From: Alphaproteobacteria bacterium
GTDB taxonomy: Bacteria > Pseudomonadota > Alphaproteobacteria > SMXS01
DNA length: 39,817 nt
Reading direction: 5' to 3'
Assembly (NCBI GenBank): GCA_016124315.1
Contig: WGNW01000089.1
Location: 1 to 39,817, forward strand
Shown here piece after piece: positions 1-8,299 of this stretch. The translations under genes and the position numbers were made by a program. How positions within the stretch are numbered: the first letter of the stretch is position 1; every line of letters begins with the position of its first letter. The notes under the pieces are model-generated. The model did no database searches and was not told where the DNA came from. It was given only the letters and a program-made list of their open reading frames with translations.

Positions 1-618
1 GCTGCGCAGCCCGAGATACTCGCTGCTCGAGACCATCCGCGCGAGGTAAGCGGACAAGCCGCCGACCGGCGGGGCGATCGACATGTCGTTGTCGTTGAGG
101 ATGACGATCAGCCGGTTGCCCGCCTGCTCGGCGTTGTTCATGGCCTCGTAGGCCATGCCGGCGCTCATCGCGCCGTCGCCGATCACCGCGATCACGTTGT
201 TGCCCCGGCCGGACAGGTCCCGCGCCACCGCCATGCCCAGCCCGGCCGAGATGGAGGTGGAGCTGTGGGCGGCGCCGAACGGGTCGTACTCGCTCTCGGC
301 GCGCTTGGTGAAGCCCGACAGGCCGCCGCCCTGACGCAGGGTGTGCATGCGGTCGCGCCGGCCGGTGAGGATCTTGTGCGGGTAGCACTGGTGCCCCACG
401 TCCCATATCAGCCGGTCCGCCGGCGTGTCGAAGACGTAGTGCAGCACGGTGGTGAGTTCGACGACCCCGAGGCCGGCGCCGAGATGGCCGCCGGTGCGCG
501 AGACCGTGTCGATGGTGGCGGTGCGCAATTCGTCGGCCACCTGCCGGAGCTGCCTAGGCTGCAGCCGGCGCAGGTCGGCGGGGTGGCTGATGGTGTCGAG
601 AAGGGGCGTCTCAGTCAT
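1..618 (-). CDS. dxs: 1-deoxy-D-xylulose-5-phosphate synthase, N-terminal part (cut by window edge)
   Basis: Dxs condenses pyruvate and glyceraldehyde 3-phosphate to DXP, the first step of the MEP isoprenoid pathway, in the cytoplasm using thiamine diphosphate. The 206 visible residues cover the N-terminal thiamine-binding domain: GHQCYPHKI, the [16 protein letters not shown] stretch, and the metal/ThDP motif starting GDGAMSAG and ending in NDND. The frame is open to base 1, so about two thirds of the usual ~640 residues lie outside the window. The ATG at 618 is preceded by AAGGTGG, which overlaps the ispA stop codon 12 bp upstream, so translation is probably coupled to ispA. It is the last visible gene of the deacetylase-xseB-ispA-dxs operon. 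Identification is secure. Confidence 0.96.
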   Translation of the reverse strand, partial: MTETPLLDTISHPADLRRLQPRQLRQVADELRTATIDTVSRTGGHLGAGLGVVELTTVLHYVFDTPADRLIWDVGHQCYPHKILTGRRDRMHTLRQGGGLSGFTKRAESEYDPFGAAHSSTSISAGLGMAVARDLSGRGNNVIAVIGDGAMSAGMAYEAMNNAEQAGNRLIVILNDNDMSIAPPVGGLSAYLARMVSSSEYLGLRS

Positions 619-630
619 GGTGACCACCTT

Positions 631-1536
631 TCAGTGGCGGCGATTGACGACGAAATGGGGCAGCAGCCGCAACAGCTCCGCCTTGTCGTCGAAGGTTTCG
701 AGATGGACGCAGGCCTGCTCGGCCAGCATTTGCGCCTGGGTTCGGGCGCGGTCGACGCCGAGCAGCGAGACGAAGGTGGCCTTGCCGCTGTCCTCGTCCT
801 TGCCGACGGCCTTGCCCATCTCCTCGGCCGAGCCTTCGACGTCGAGCAGGTCGTCGACGATCTGGAAGGCGAGGCCCAGGTCGTGGGCGTAGTTCTGCAG
901 CGCGTGGCGCTGCTCCTTGGTGGCGCGGCCCATGATGGCGCCGGCGTCGACCGCGAAGCGGATCAGCGCGCCGGTCTTCATCTGCTGCAGCCGGGTGACG
1001 CCGCCGATGTCCATTTCCTGGTTTTCCGCCAGCAGGTCGATCATCTGGCCGCCGACCATGCCGTGGGCGCCGGCCTCCCGGGCCATGGCGTGCACCAGCT
1101 CGGCGCGGACCAGCGGATCGTGGTGGGTGCGCGGGTCGGCGACGATCTCGAAGGCGTAGGTCAACAGCGCGTCGCCGGCCAGCACCGCCGTCGCCTCGTC
1201 GAACTGGCGGTGGGTGGTCGGCATGCCGCGCCGCAGGTCGTCATCGTCCATGCAGGGCAGGTCGTCGTGCACCAGGGAATAGGTATGGATGCATTCCAGG
1301 GCGCAGGCGACGCGGGTGGTCCGCTCCGTGGGCACCTCGAACAGGGCGCCGCTCGCCAGCACCAGGAACGGCCGCAGCCGCTTGCCGCCCGCCAGGGTGG
1401 CATAGCGCATCGCCTCCAGCAGGCGCGCCTCGTGGCCCTCCACGGCCGGCAGGATGCGCTCCAGGGCCTTGTCGATGGCCTCGGCCACCTTGCCCATTTC
1501 CGCCTGGAGCACGGCGATGTCCGGCGTCTCGCTCAC
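631..1536 (-). CDS. ispA: Farnesyl diphosphate synthase (geranyltranstransferase)
   Basis: A short-chain trans-prenyl diphosphate synthase that adds isopentenyl diphosphate to DMAPP/GPP to give FPP. The 301 residues match the usual ~300. Seen: the GGKRLRP substrate-binding motif, the first aspartate-rich motif DDLPCMDDDDLRRG, and the second motif FQIVDDLLDVEG followed by a KDEDSGKATF lysine region. The frame is open well upstream through xseB, but that extension is out-of-frame xseB sequence. The GTG at 1536 (VSETPDIAVL), preceded by GGTGGGG and lying 16 bp after the xseB stop, gives the family length. An internal ATG (MGKVAEAID) 14 codons in is the alternative start. It sits between xseB and dxs, as in many alphaproteobacteria. 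Confidence 0.95.
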   Translation of the reverse strand: MSETPDIAVLQAEMGKVAEAIDKALERILPAVEGHEARLLEAMRYATLAGGKRLRPFLVLASGALFEVPTERTTRVACALECIHTYSLVHDDLPCMDDDDLRRGMPTTHRQFDEATAVLAGDALLTYAFEIVADPRTHHDPLVRAELVHAMAREAGAHGMVGGQMIDLLAENQEMDIGGVTRLQQMKTGALIRFAVDAGAIMGRATKEQRHALQNYAHDLGLAFQIVDDLLDVEGSAEEMGKAVGKDEDSGKATFVSLLGVDRARTQAQMLAEQACVHLETFDDKAELLRLLPHFVVNRRH

Positions 1537-1552
1537 CCGCGGCCCCACCGGA

Positions 1553-1807
1553 TCAGCCGATATCCGCGGGTTGGGCCGAGATGCCGTCGGCGCCCACCAC
1601 CACCTTCTCGATGCGCGCCTGCGCGTCGGCCAGCTTGGCCGCACAGTGCTGCTTGAGCTGGGCGCCCCGGGTATACATCTCGATGGAGTCCTCGAGGCCG
1701 ACATCGCCGCCCTCGAGCCGGCGCACCACCGTTTCCAGTTCGGCAAGCGCTTGCTCGAAAGTCATGCCCGCGATGTCGTCGGGAAGTGTCGTGTGCGTGT
1801 CCGCCAT
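1553..1807 (-). CDS. xseB: Exodeoxyribonuclease VII small subunit
   Basis: Small subunit of exonuclease VII, which with XseA degrades single-stranded DNA. The 84-residue product carries the typical core: MTFEQALAELETVVRRLEGG near residues 15-34, then a segment reading LEDSIEMYTRGAQLKQHC and an acidic/helical tail with a cleanly open frame. Its length is right for the family (70-90). It lies 30 bp after the deacetylase-family gene and 16 bp before ispA on the same strand, a common alphaproteobacterial arrangement in which xseB is separated from xseA. The link to isoprenoid genes is positional rather than functional. Confidence 0.95.
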   Translation of the reverse strand: MADTHTTLPDDIAGMTFEQALAELETVVRRLEGGDVGLEDSIEMYTRGAQLKQHCAAKLADAQARIEKVVVGADGISAQPADIG

Positions 1808-1837
1808 CCAAGTTCCTTGTGGGCCGCGCTTCGGCCT

Positions 1838-2776
1838 TCAGCCGTGCCGCATCAGTGCGCGAACGTGACCGGCGGCACTGGCCGCCAGATCCGTCAGGTT
1901 GTATCCTCCTTCCAAAGTAGAGACGACTCGGCCTTCGCACAAGCGTTGCGCGGCCTCGCAGAGCATATCCGTTGCCGATTCGAAATCGTCCTCGTCGAAG
2001 GCCAGTCCGGCCAGCGGATCGTTCCTGTGGCCGTCGAATCCGGCCGAGATCATCAGCAGGTCGGGACCGAACGCCTCCAGCGCCGGGAAGATCTCTTTTG
2101 CCAGGGCGCGGCGAAGCGCCTCGCCGCCGCTTCCTGCTCCGAGCGGCAGGTTGAGAATGTTGCCGACGCCGGTTTCGCTGGCCATGCCGGTGCCGGGATA
2201 GAGCGGCGACTGGTGGGTCGAAGCATAGAACAGGTCCGGATCGGCGGCGAACAGCTCCTGGGTGCCGTTGCCGTGGTGGACGTCGAAATCGACCACCGCC
2301 ACCCGGCGGAGGCCGTGCACGGCGCGCGCCTCCAGCGCCCCGATCACGATATTGTTAAACAGGCAGAAGCCCATCGGCCGGCGGGATTCCGCATGATGGC
2401 CCGGCGGCCGCACGGCGCAGAAGGCATTGCCCGCTTCGCCCAGCGCCACCGCACCCACGGCGTGGCACACCGCGCCGGCCGCCCGCCGCGCGGCGAGGAA
2501 GGAGCCGGGCGAGACCACCGTGTCCGCGTCGATGTGGCAGTAGCCTTCCAGGGCCGACTCGTCCACGGCGCCGGCAATCATGCTGAGCACCTCCTGCGGA
2601 TGGGCGCGGAGCAGCTGCTCGTCGGTGGCCGTCGGCGCGTCCTCGCGGACGAGGGCGCCGAACTCCGCCGCCTCCAGCGCATCCATCACGGCGCGCAGCC
2701 GGTCGGGGCTCTCGGGATGGCCCGGGGAGGTGTCGTGATAGAGGCAGTCGCTGTGGGATACGAGAAGGGTGGTCAT
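1838..2776 (-). CDS. Histone deacetylase family protein (class II-like, acetoin-utilisation/acetylpolyamine type)
   Basis: Zinc-dependent deacetylase fold (arginase/deacetylase superfamily), 312 residues. Seen in order: an N-terminal substrate-loop pattern HPESPDRL, the active-site motif AVRPPGHHAE with tandem histidines, the zinc ligands in VVDFDVHHGNG, the SAGFDGHRNDPLA segment, and the C-terminal EGGYN motif. All expected catalytic residues appear present. The ATG at 2776 (MTTLLVSH) is preferred over one nine codons upstream because AGGAG lies just before it. Bacterial members act on acetylated lysine, polyamines or small amides; the substrate cannot be told from sequence. It is first in the operon with xseB, ispA and dxs. 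Confidence 0.9.
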   Translation of the reverse strand: MTTLLVSHSDCLYHDTSPGHPESPDRLRAVMDALEAAEFGALVREDAPTATDEQLLRAHPQEVLSMIAGAVDESALEGYCHIDADTVVSPGSFLAARRAAGAVCHAVGAVALGEAGNAFCAVRPPGHHAESRRPMGFCLFNNIVIGALEARAVHGLRRVAVVDFDVHHGNGTQELFAADPDLFYASTHQSPLYPGTGMASETGVGNILNLPLGAGSGGEALRRALAKEIFPALEAFGPDLLMISAGFDGHRNDPLAGLAFDEDDFESATDMLCEAAQRLCEGRVVSTLEGGYNLTDLAASAAGHVRALMRHG

Positions 2777-2854
2777 GGACGGCTCCTGGTTTCCCCGGAT
2801 CATAGGCCGCCCGCCCCCCGGCGCGAAGGCCCCGAGGGCGCAACCTGGGATTGA

Positions 2855-4531
2855 TCAGGACGCGGCCCGCTTCTCGGTTTCCTCGGCCAGCAGCTCCTTC
2901 TTCGAGAGCTTGCCGACCACGGTCTTGGGCAGCTCGCTGCGGAACTCGATCTCCCGCGGCATCTCGTGCTTGCCCAGCTCGCCGCGCAGGAACTCCAGCA
3001 GCTTCTCGGCCGGCAAATCCTCGCCTTCCCTGAGCACCACGAAGGCCTTGGGTACCTCGCCGTGATATTCCTCGGGGATGCCGATCACCGTCACCTCCTT
3101 GACCGCCGGATGCCGGTGAATCGCCTCCTCCACGTAGCGCGGAAAGACGTTGAAGCCGCCCACCAGGATCATGTCCTTCATCCGGTCGATGATGAAGGTG
3201 TAGCCATCCTCGTCCATGTAGCCCACGTCGCCGGTGCGCAGCCGGCCGTCGACGATGGCCGCGTCGGTAGCCGCAGGATTGTTCCAGTAGCCCTTCATCA
3301 CCTGGGGCCCCTTGACGCAGATCTCGCCGGTTTCGCCCGGCGGCAGGATGCGGTGCGGGTCGTCCTTGTCGCAGATGATGATTTCGGTGCCCGGCAGCGG
3401 CAGTCCGATGGAGCCTTCCTTGTTGAGGCCGTCCTCGGGTCCGCAGGTGGCGGTGGGCGAGCATTCGGTGAGACCATAGCCCTCCAGGATCTGCACACCC
3501 GTCACCTCCTCGAAGTGATGGCGCACCTGGTTGGGCAGCGGCGCGCCGCCCGACATGGCCCATTTCAGCGAGGCGAAGCTCTCCCGGTCGACCTTCGGGT
3601 GGTTGGCGATCGCCGTGAACATGGTCGGCACGCCCGGCAGCGAGCTGGGCCGCTTGCGGATCACGTCGCGGATCACCGCCTCCAGGTCGAAGCGGGGATG
3701 CAGCACGATCCGGCAGCCGGTCATGGTGCCCATTACCAGGATGGTGGTCATGGCGAAGGCGTGGAAGAACGGCAGCGCGCCGATGGTGGTTTCCACGCCG
3801 TCGGTGAAGTCGGGAAACCACGCCCGATTCTGGCAGCCGTTGATGTAGACGTTGGCGTGGGTGAGCATGGCGCCCTTGGGCACGCCGGTAGTGCCGCCGG
3901 TGTACTGCAGCACCGCGACGTCCCCGGCCGGGTCGATGGCGGCCGGCTCAAAGCGGCCGTCATTGGCCAGCAGATCCCGCCACGCCACATGGCAGTCGTT
4001 CCAGCGCATCGGGGCGATGTCGCGGCGCCGCAGCAGGGAAAAGGCGGTGCCCTTGAGGAACGGCATGGCCCACTGCATCCGCGACACCACGAGCGTCCGC
4101 AGCCGGCTTTCGTCCAGCAGGTGGCGCGCCTTCGGATAGAGCAGTTCCAGGTCCATGGTGACCAGGATGTCGGTTTGGGAATCCTCGATCTGGCCGAGCA
4201 GCTCGTGCTCCGAATAGAGCGGGCTGTAGTTGACCACGGTGCCGCCGGCCTTCAGCACGCCGAAATAGCTGATCACCTGCTGCGGGCAGTTGGGCAGGAA
4301 CAGGCCGACCTTGACGCCCTTGCCGACGCCCAGCTTCCGAAAGCCCTTCGCCGCCCGGTCGACCAGTTCCAGGGTGCGGCGGTAGGTGTAGGCGCGGCCG
4401 AAGAAGTCCAGATGCACGTTCTCGGGCCAGCGCGCCGCCGCGTCGTCCAGCGCCGCGTAGACCGGCCGCGCCTCGAAACGCCGATGCCAGTCGACGTTCG
4501 CCGGATAATGCCGCAGCCAGGGATGGTTCAT
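2855..4531 (-). CDS. Long-chain fatty acid-CoA ligase (AMP-binding enzyme)
   Basis: An ANL-superfamily adenylating enzyme of 558 residues, the usual FadD length; such enzymes convert a fatty acid, ATP and CoA to acyl-CoA, AMP and PPi. Seen: the phosphate loop YTGGTTGVPKGAMLTH, the ILEGYGLTECSP adenine/AMP motif, the hinge aspartate in GYMDEDGYTFIIDRMKDMI, and the C-terminal catalytic lysine in LPKTVVGKLSKKEL. The start ATG (MNHPWLRHYP) follows GGGGGAG. The N-terminal opening (Y-P-x-x-V, EARPVYAALDDAAARWPE) resembles FadD. It is followed at distance by an MBL-fold hydrolase on the same strand. Chain-length preference is unknown. A second ligase fragment of the same superfamily lies at the right edge of the window. 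Confidence 0.92.
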   Translation of the reverse strand: MNHPWLRHYPANVDWHRRFEARPVYAALDDAAARWPENVHLDFFGRAYTYRRTLELVDRAAKGFRKLGVGKGVKVGLFLPNCPQQVISYFGVLKAGGTVVNYSPLYSEHELLGQIEDSQTDILVTMDLELLYPKARHLLDESRLRTLVVSRMQWAMPFLKGTAFSLLRRRDIAPMRWNDCHVAWRDLLANDGRFEPAAIDPAGDVAVLQYTGGTTGVPKGAMLTHANVYINGCQNRAWFPDFTDGVETTIGALPFFHAFAMTTILVMGTMTGCRIVLHPRFDLEAVIRDVIRKRPSSLPGVPTMFTAIANHPKVDRESFASLKWAMSGGAPLPNQVRHHFEEVTGVQILEGYGLTECSPTATCGPEDGLNKEGSIGLPLPGTEIIICDKDDPHRILPPGETGEICVKGPQVMKGYWNNPAATDAAIVDGRLRTGDVGYMDEDGYTFIIDRMKDMILVGGFNVFPRYVEEAIHRHPAVKEVTVIGIPEEYHGEVPKAFVVLREGEDLPAEKLLEFLRGELGKHEMPREIEFRSELPKTVVGKLSKKELLAEETEKRAAS

Positions 4532-4646
4532 CCCATCGTCTCCCCCGACGGCCGTCTTCGACGTCCGCTACCCGAGTTTCTCATGGCCCTCGACTATGAT
4601 CCGCCCCCAGGCGATGCGCCACGGATTCCGGCACGCCGCCGGGCCT

Positions 4647-5747
4647 CTACACCATCAGCGGCGCGGCGTCGGGATCCTCGTGGGAGCCGGGATGGGCCCG
4701 CGTGGACAAGCCCGGGTCGATGCTGCGGTAGCGGTAGCGTCCGTCCTGGTGCAGCATCCGCTCCAGCCGTCCCATGTTCATCAGGCAGTGCAGGTGCGCC
4801 ATGCACTCGCCGAGCGCCAGCATGGTCTGGAACGAGTCCAGCTCGCGCGAGAACATCACCGGCAGCAGGTCGTAGGCGGTCTGCGGCTCGGTGCACTTCT
4901 CCTCGCAGGCCAGCATCCGATCCTCGTGATGGTCGATGAGGTAGCGCAGCCGGGCGTGCAGCCCGTAGAACGGCCGGTTGTGGGACGGCAGCACGAACGC
5001 CGTGTCCGGCAGGTCCAGGAACTTGCGGTGGGAGGCCAGCCAATAGGCGAGCGGGTCCTCCTCGGGCTCGTTGGCGTTGACGCTGACGTTCGAGGTGATC
5101 CGCGGCAGCACCTGGTCGCCCGAGATCAGCACGTCCAGTTCCTCGCAGTAGAGGCAGACGTGCTCGGGCGAGTGGCCGCTTCCCGTGACCACCCGCCACG
5201 CCCGGCCGCCGATGCGCAGCACCTGGCCATCGACCAGCCGGAGATAGCCGACCGGCATCGGCTCCACGTTGTTGGAGAAATTGCCCCAGCCACGGCTGGT
5301 GATCTCCTGCAGGATGCCCTCGGGCACGCCGCCGCGCTGGTAGAAAGCGATCGCCTCGGGCGGCAGCTGACGATGGTTCTCCGACGAGAAGGTGCGGGCG
5401 TAATAGTATTCGGTGCGGCTCATCAGCAGCGGCGCGCCGAAGCGGCGGCAGATCCAGCCGGCCTGGCCCAGATGATCGGGATGCATGTGGGTGACGATGA
5501 CCCGGGAGACCGGCCGGCCATCGAGTTCCCGCTCGAAGATGGTGTTCCAGTACCCTTGGGTCCGCTCGCCGCGGATGCCGGTGTCCACCACCGCCCAGCC
5601 GTCGCCATCCTCCAGCAGGTAGAGGTTGATGTGATCGAGCGCGAAGGACAGCGGCATCTGCAGCCACTTGATCCCCGGCGCGACCTCTCGGGTCTCGCCG
5701 TGAGCGGGCAGATCGTCGTAGGGGTATCTGAGGCTGTAGCTATCCAC
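4647..5747 (-). CDS. Metallo-beta-lactamase-fold hydrolase
   Basis: A 366-residue MBL-fold protein. Seen: the zinc motif THMHPDHLG, a third ligand in GSGHSPEHV, the bridging aspartate in ISGDQVLPRI, and a late histidine in LPSHNRPF. The domain occupies roughly residues 25-260. The rest (about 270-340) is a helical extension with H-x-x-R and C-x-x-K patterns, as in larger glyoxalase-II-like and beta-lactamase-like family members. The start is a GTG with a poor ribosome-binding site, so the exact N-terminus is uncertain. It lies 115 bp beyond the acyl-CoA ligase start on the same strand and may be cotranscribed with it. A thioester or lactone substrate is plausible but not shown. Confidence 0.88.
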   Translation of the reverse strand: MDSYSLRYPYDDLPAHGETREVAPGIKWLQMPLSFALDHINLYLLEDGDGWAVVDTGIRGERTQGYWNTIFERELDGRPVSRVIVTHMHPDHLGQAGWICRRFGAPLLMSRTEYYYARTFSSENHRQLPPEAIAFYQRGGVPEGILQEITSRGWGNFSNNVEPMPVGYLRLVDGQVLRIGGRAWRVVTGSGHSPEHVCLYCEELDVLISGDQVLPRITSNVSVNANEPEEDPLAYWLASHRKFLDLPDTAFVLPSHNRPFYGLHARLRYLIDHHEDRMLACEEKCTEPQTAYDLLPVMFSRELDSFQTMLALGECMAHLHCLMNMGRLERMLHQDGRYRYRSIDPGLSTRAHPGSHEDPDAAPLMV

Positions 5748-5778
5748 GCAAATTACCGGGCGGTATCAACTTCCGGGG

Positions 5779-5794
5779 CATCCTAGAGAGGATG
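5779..5794. other. Small inverted repeat in the divergent intergenic region
   Basis: CATCCT and AGGATG (6 bp arms, 4 nt AGAG loop) lie between the divergently transcribed MBL-fold gene and the Sua5 gene. It could be an operator or a short hairpin in either leader. No convincing sigma-70 hexamers were found beside it. Confidence 0.3.
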
Positions 5795-5836
5795 GCAGGC
5801 GAAACCAACCGGCAATTGGTCTAGATATAGGGCGTC

Positions 5837-6814
5837 ATGACCAAGGCCTTTTCCGCCCAAGCCGTCGTCTTGCCGCCCGGGCCCGCGACCACCGCGCGCG
5901 CCGTCGCCCTGCTGCGCGCGGGCCAGCCGATCGGCCTGCCGACGGAAACCGTCTACGGCCTCGCCGCCAACGCCTGCGACGACCGGGCGGTGGCGCGGAT
6001 TTTCGAGATGAAGGGCCGGCCTTCCTTCAATCCGCTGATCATCCATGTTGCCGACAGGGCGACGGCCGAGGCGCTGGTCGAAATGCCGGTGGCGGCCCGC
6101 CGCCTGGCCGACTTGTTCTGGCCCGGTCCGCTGACGCTGGTGCTGAAGCGCCGGGCCGGCTGCCCGGTGTCGCTGCTGGCCTCCGCCGGGCTCGATACCC
6201 TGGCGGTACGCATGCCCGCCCATCCCGCCGCCCGCGAGCTGCTGGCGGCCTTCGGCGGGCCGCTCGCCGCGCCCAGCGCCAACCGCTCCGGCCGGGTCAG
6301 CCCCACGACGGCGCATCACGTGGCCGGGGAACTGCCGGTGGCGCTGGTGGTCGACGGCGGTCCGTGCGCCGTCGGCCTCGAATCCACCATCGTCGGCTTC
6401 GACGGTGCAACGCCTGTGCTGCTGCGGCCGGGGGCGGTGACCGAGGACGACATCGAAGCCGCCACCGGCGTGGGTCCCCGGCCCTTCGACGAGGGCGGCC
6501 CGGTCAGCGCGCCGGGCCAGCTCGCCAGCCATTACGCCCCTGCGGCGCCGGTGCGGCTCGACGCCGCGGAGGTCCGCCCCGGCGAGGCGCTGCTGGCGTT
6601 CGGGCCGCCGCTGCCCGGCGCCCGGGCCACGCTGAACCTCAGCCCGTCCGGCGACCTGGGCGAGGCGGCCGCCAACCTGTTCGCCATGCTGCGCGCCCTC
6701 GACCGGCCGGACGTCGCCGGCATCGCCGTCATGCCGGTGCCGGAGACCGGGCTGGGCCGGGCGATCAACGCCCGGCTGCGCCGCGCCGCCGCGCCGCGGG
6801 AGGCGCCGCCGTGA
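5837..6814 (+). CDS. Threonylcarbamoyl-AMP synthase (Sua5/YrdC family)
   Basis: Makes L-threonylcarbamoyl-adenylate from threonine, bicarbonate and ATP for the t6A37 modification of ANN-decoding tRNAs. At 325 residues this is the long Sua5 form: a YrdC domain at about 15-200 (GLPTETVYGLAANA, KGRPSFNPLI, FWPGPLTLVLKR, AVRMPAHP, APSANRSGRVSPT, VGLESTIVGF, LLRPGAV) followed by a linker with PGQLASHYAP and the C-terminal Sua5 domain. The ATG at 5837 follows AGGG. Its stop overlaps the GTG of the next gene (GTGA), so the two are translationally coupled. The Sua5 plus FAD-oxidase pairing recurs in alphaproteobacteria (recalled, not checked). Confidence 0.94.
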   Translation: MTKAFSAQAVVLPPGPATTARAVALLRAGQPIGLPTETVYGLAANACDDRAVARIFEMKGRPSFNPLIIHVADRATAEALVEMPVAARRLADLFWPGPLTLVLKRRAGCPVSLLASAGLDTLAVRMPAHPAARELLAAFGGPLAAPSANRSGRVSPTTAHHVAGELPVALVVDGGPCAVGLESTIVGFDGATPVLLRPGAVTEDDIEAATGVGPRPFDEGGPVSAPGQLASHYAPAAPVRLDAAEVRPGEALLAFGPPLPGARATLNLSPSGDLGEAAANLFAMLRALDRPDVAGIAVMPVPETGLGRAINARLRRAAAPREAPP

Positions 6815-8217
6815 GCCTCGAGGCCCTCAAGGCGCTGCTCGGTCCGCAGGGCTACATCGATGAGCCCCGCGACATGGCGCCCTATCTCACCGAATGGCGT
6901 GATCGCTGGCACGGCGACACGCCGCTGGTGGCGCGCCCGGCGGACACGACCCAGGTCGCCGAGGTGCTGGCCCACTGCGACCGACACGGCCTGAAGGTGG
7001 TGCCCCAGGGCGGCCACACCGGGCTCTGCGGCGGCGCCATGCCCCATGCGGGCGCGGGCGAGATCGTGCTGTCGCTCGGTCGGATGACCCGGGTGCGCGC
7101 CGTCGACCCCGAGGGCTATGCCATGACACTCGAGGCCGGTTGCACCCTCGCCCAGGCGCAGGCGACGGCACGGGAGGCCGACCGGCTGTTTCCGCTCAGC
7201 CTGGCGTCCGAGGGCAGCGCCCAGGTCGGCGGCGTGCTGTCCACCAATGCGGGCGGCAACGCGGTGCTGCGCTACGGCAACGCCCGCGACCTGGTGCTCG
7301 GCCTGGAGGTGGTACTGGCGGACGGCCGGGTGTGGGACGGTCTGCGCTCGCTGCGCAAGGACAACACGGGCTACGACCTGAAGCAGCTCTTCGTCGGCTC
7401 GGAAGGCACGCTGGGCGTCATCACCGCCGCCGTGCTGAAGCTCTTCCCCGCGCTGAAGCAGCAGGAGACGGCGCTGACCGCCGTGCCCGACCCCGCCGCC
7501 GCCGTGCGCCTGCTGACGCTGGCCAAGGAGGCGTCCGGCGACCGGGTGACGAGCTTCGAACTGATGCCCCGGCGCGGCATGGAGTTCGTGGTCCGGCACA
7601 TGGAGGGCTGCCGCGACCCGCTGGCCGAGCCGTCGCCCTGGTACGTGCTGATCGACCTGGGCACGGCAGCCACGGGCGACGACCTGGCGGAAGCGATGCA
7701 GGCGCTGCTGGAGACGGCGCTGGAGCGGGGGTTGATCACCGACGCGGCGCTGGCGCAGTCGGTCGCCCAGCGGCGGGACCTGTGGCGGCTGCGGGAAAGC
7801 CTGTCCGAGTCCCAGAAATACGAGGGGGGCAGCATCAAGCACGACGTCTCGGTGCCGATCGCCAGGATCCCGGAGTTCATCCGCCGTGCGAACGCGGTCG
7901 TGGAGCACCGCCTCCCCGGAATCCGGCCGGTACCGTTCGGCCACATGGGCGACGGCAACATCCATTACAATCTCGACCAGCCGAGGGAGATGGACCGGCA
8001 GGCGTTACTCGACCGCTGGGACGAGATCAGCCTGCTGGTGCACGATATCGTGATCGGTCTCGGGGGAAGCGTCAGCGCCGAGCACGGGGTCGGCCAGTTG
8101 AAGGTCGATGAAATCGCGCGCTACAAAAGCGGCGTGGAAATGGAGCTGATGAGCCGACTCAAGCGGTGCCTGGACCCGAAGGGCACGCTCAACCCGGGCA
8201 AGGTGGTGAAACCCTAG
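6811..8217 (+). CDS. FAD-binding oxidoreductase, D-2-hydroxyglutarate/D-lactate dehydrogenase type
   Basis: A 468-residue flavoenzyme of the FAD-binding type 4 (VAO/PCMH) plus FAD-linked oxidase C-terminal family, which oxidises D-2-hydroxyacids. Seen: the PP-loop region VVPQGGHTGLCGGAMP near residues 65-80, the SEGSAQVGGVLSTNAGG loop, KDNTGYDLKQLFVGSEGTLG, the C-terminal metal/substrate motif FGHMGDGNIHYN, and SAEHGVGQLK near the end. The GTG at 6811 is chosen because GGGAGG lies 8 nt upstream and it overlaps the stop of sua5; the frame is open far upstream only as antisense-like shadow. Substrate assignment among 2-hydroxyglutarate, lactate and glycolate cannot be made from motifs alone. 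Confidence 0.92.
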   Translation: MSLEALKALLGPQGYIDEPRDMAPYLTEWRDRWHGDTPLVARPADTTQVAEVLAHCDRHGLKVVPQGGHTGLCGGAMPHAGAGEIVLSLGRMTRVRAVDPEGYAMTLEAGCTLAQAQATAREADRLFPLSLASEGSAQVGGVLSTNAGGNAVLRYGNARDLVLGLEVVLADGRVWDGLRSLRKDNTGYDLKQLFVGSEGTLGVITAAVLKLFPALKQQETALTAVPDPAAAVRLLTLAKEASGDRVTSFELMPRRGMEFVVRHMEGCRDPLAEPSPWYVLIDLGTAATGDDLAEAMQALLETALERGLITDAALAQSVAQRRDLWRLRESLSESQKYEGGSIKHDVSVPIARIPEFIRRANAVVEHRLPGIRPVPFGHMGDGNIHYNLDQPREMDRQALLDRWDEISLLVHDIVIGLGGSVSAEHGVGQLKVDEIARYKSGVEMELMSRLKRCLDPKGTLNPGKVVKP

Positions 8218-8299
8218 GGGGCCGTAACGCGTTCGGGGCAGTGGATTTGTAAAGCGGCCGCGCTGCCGGCCGCCGGATAGAACGAAAGCAAGTTCCGGT

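Noticed and set aside
265..1656. 463-codon open frame on the plus strand opposite dxs and ispA
   Set aside because: It runs antisense to two genes with clear catalytic motifs; high GC keeps the opposite frame open. No start signal or domain.
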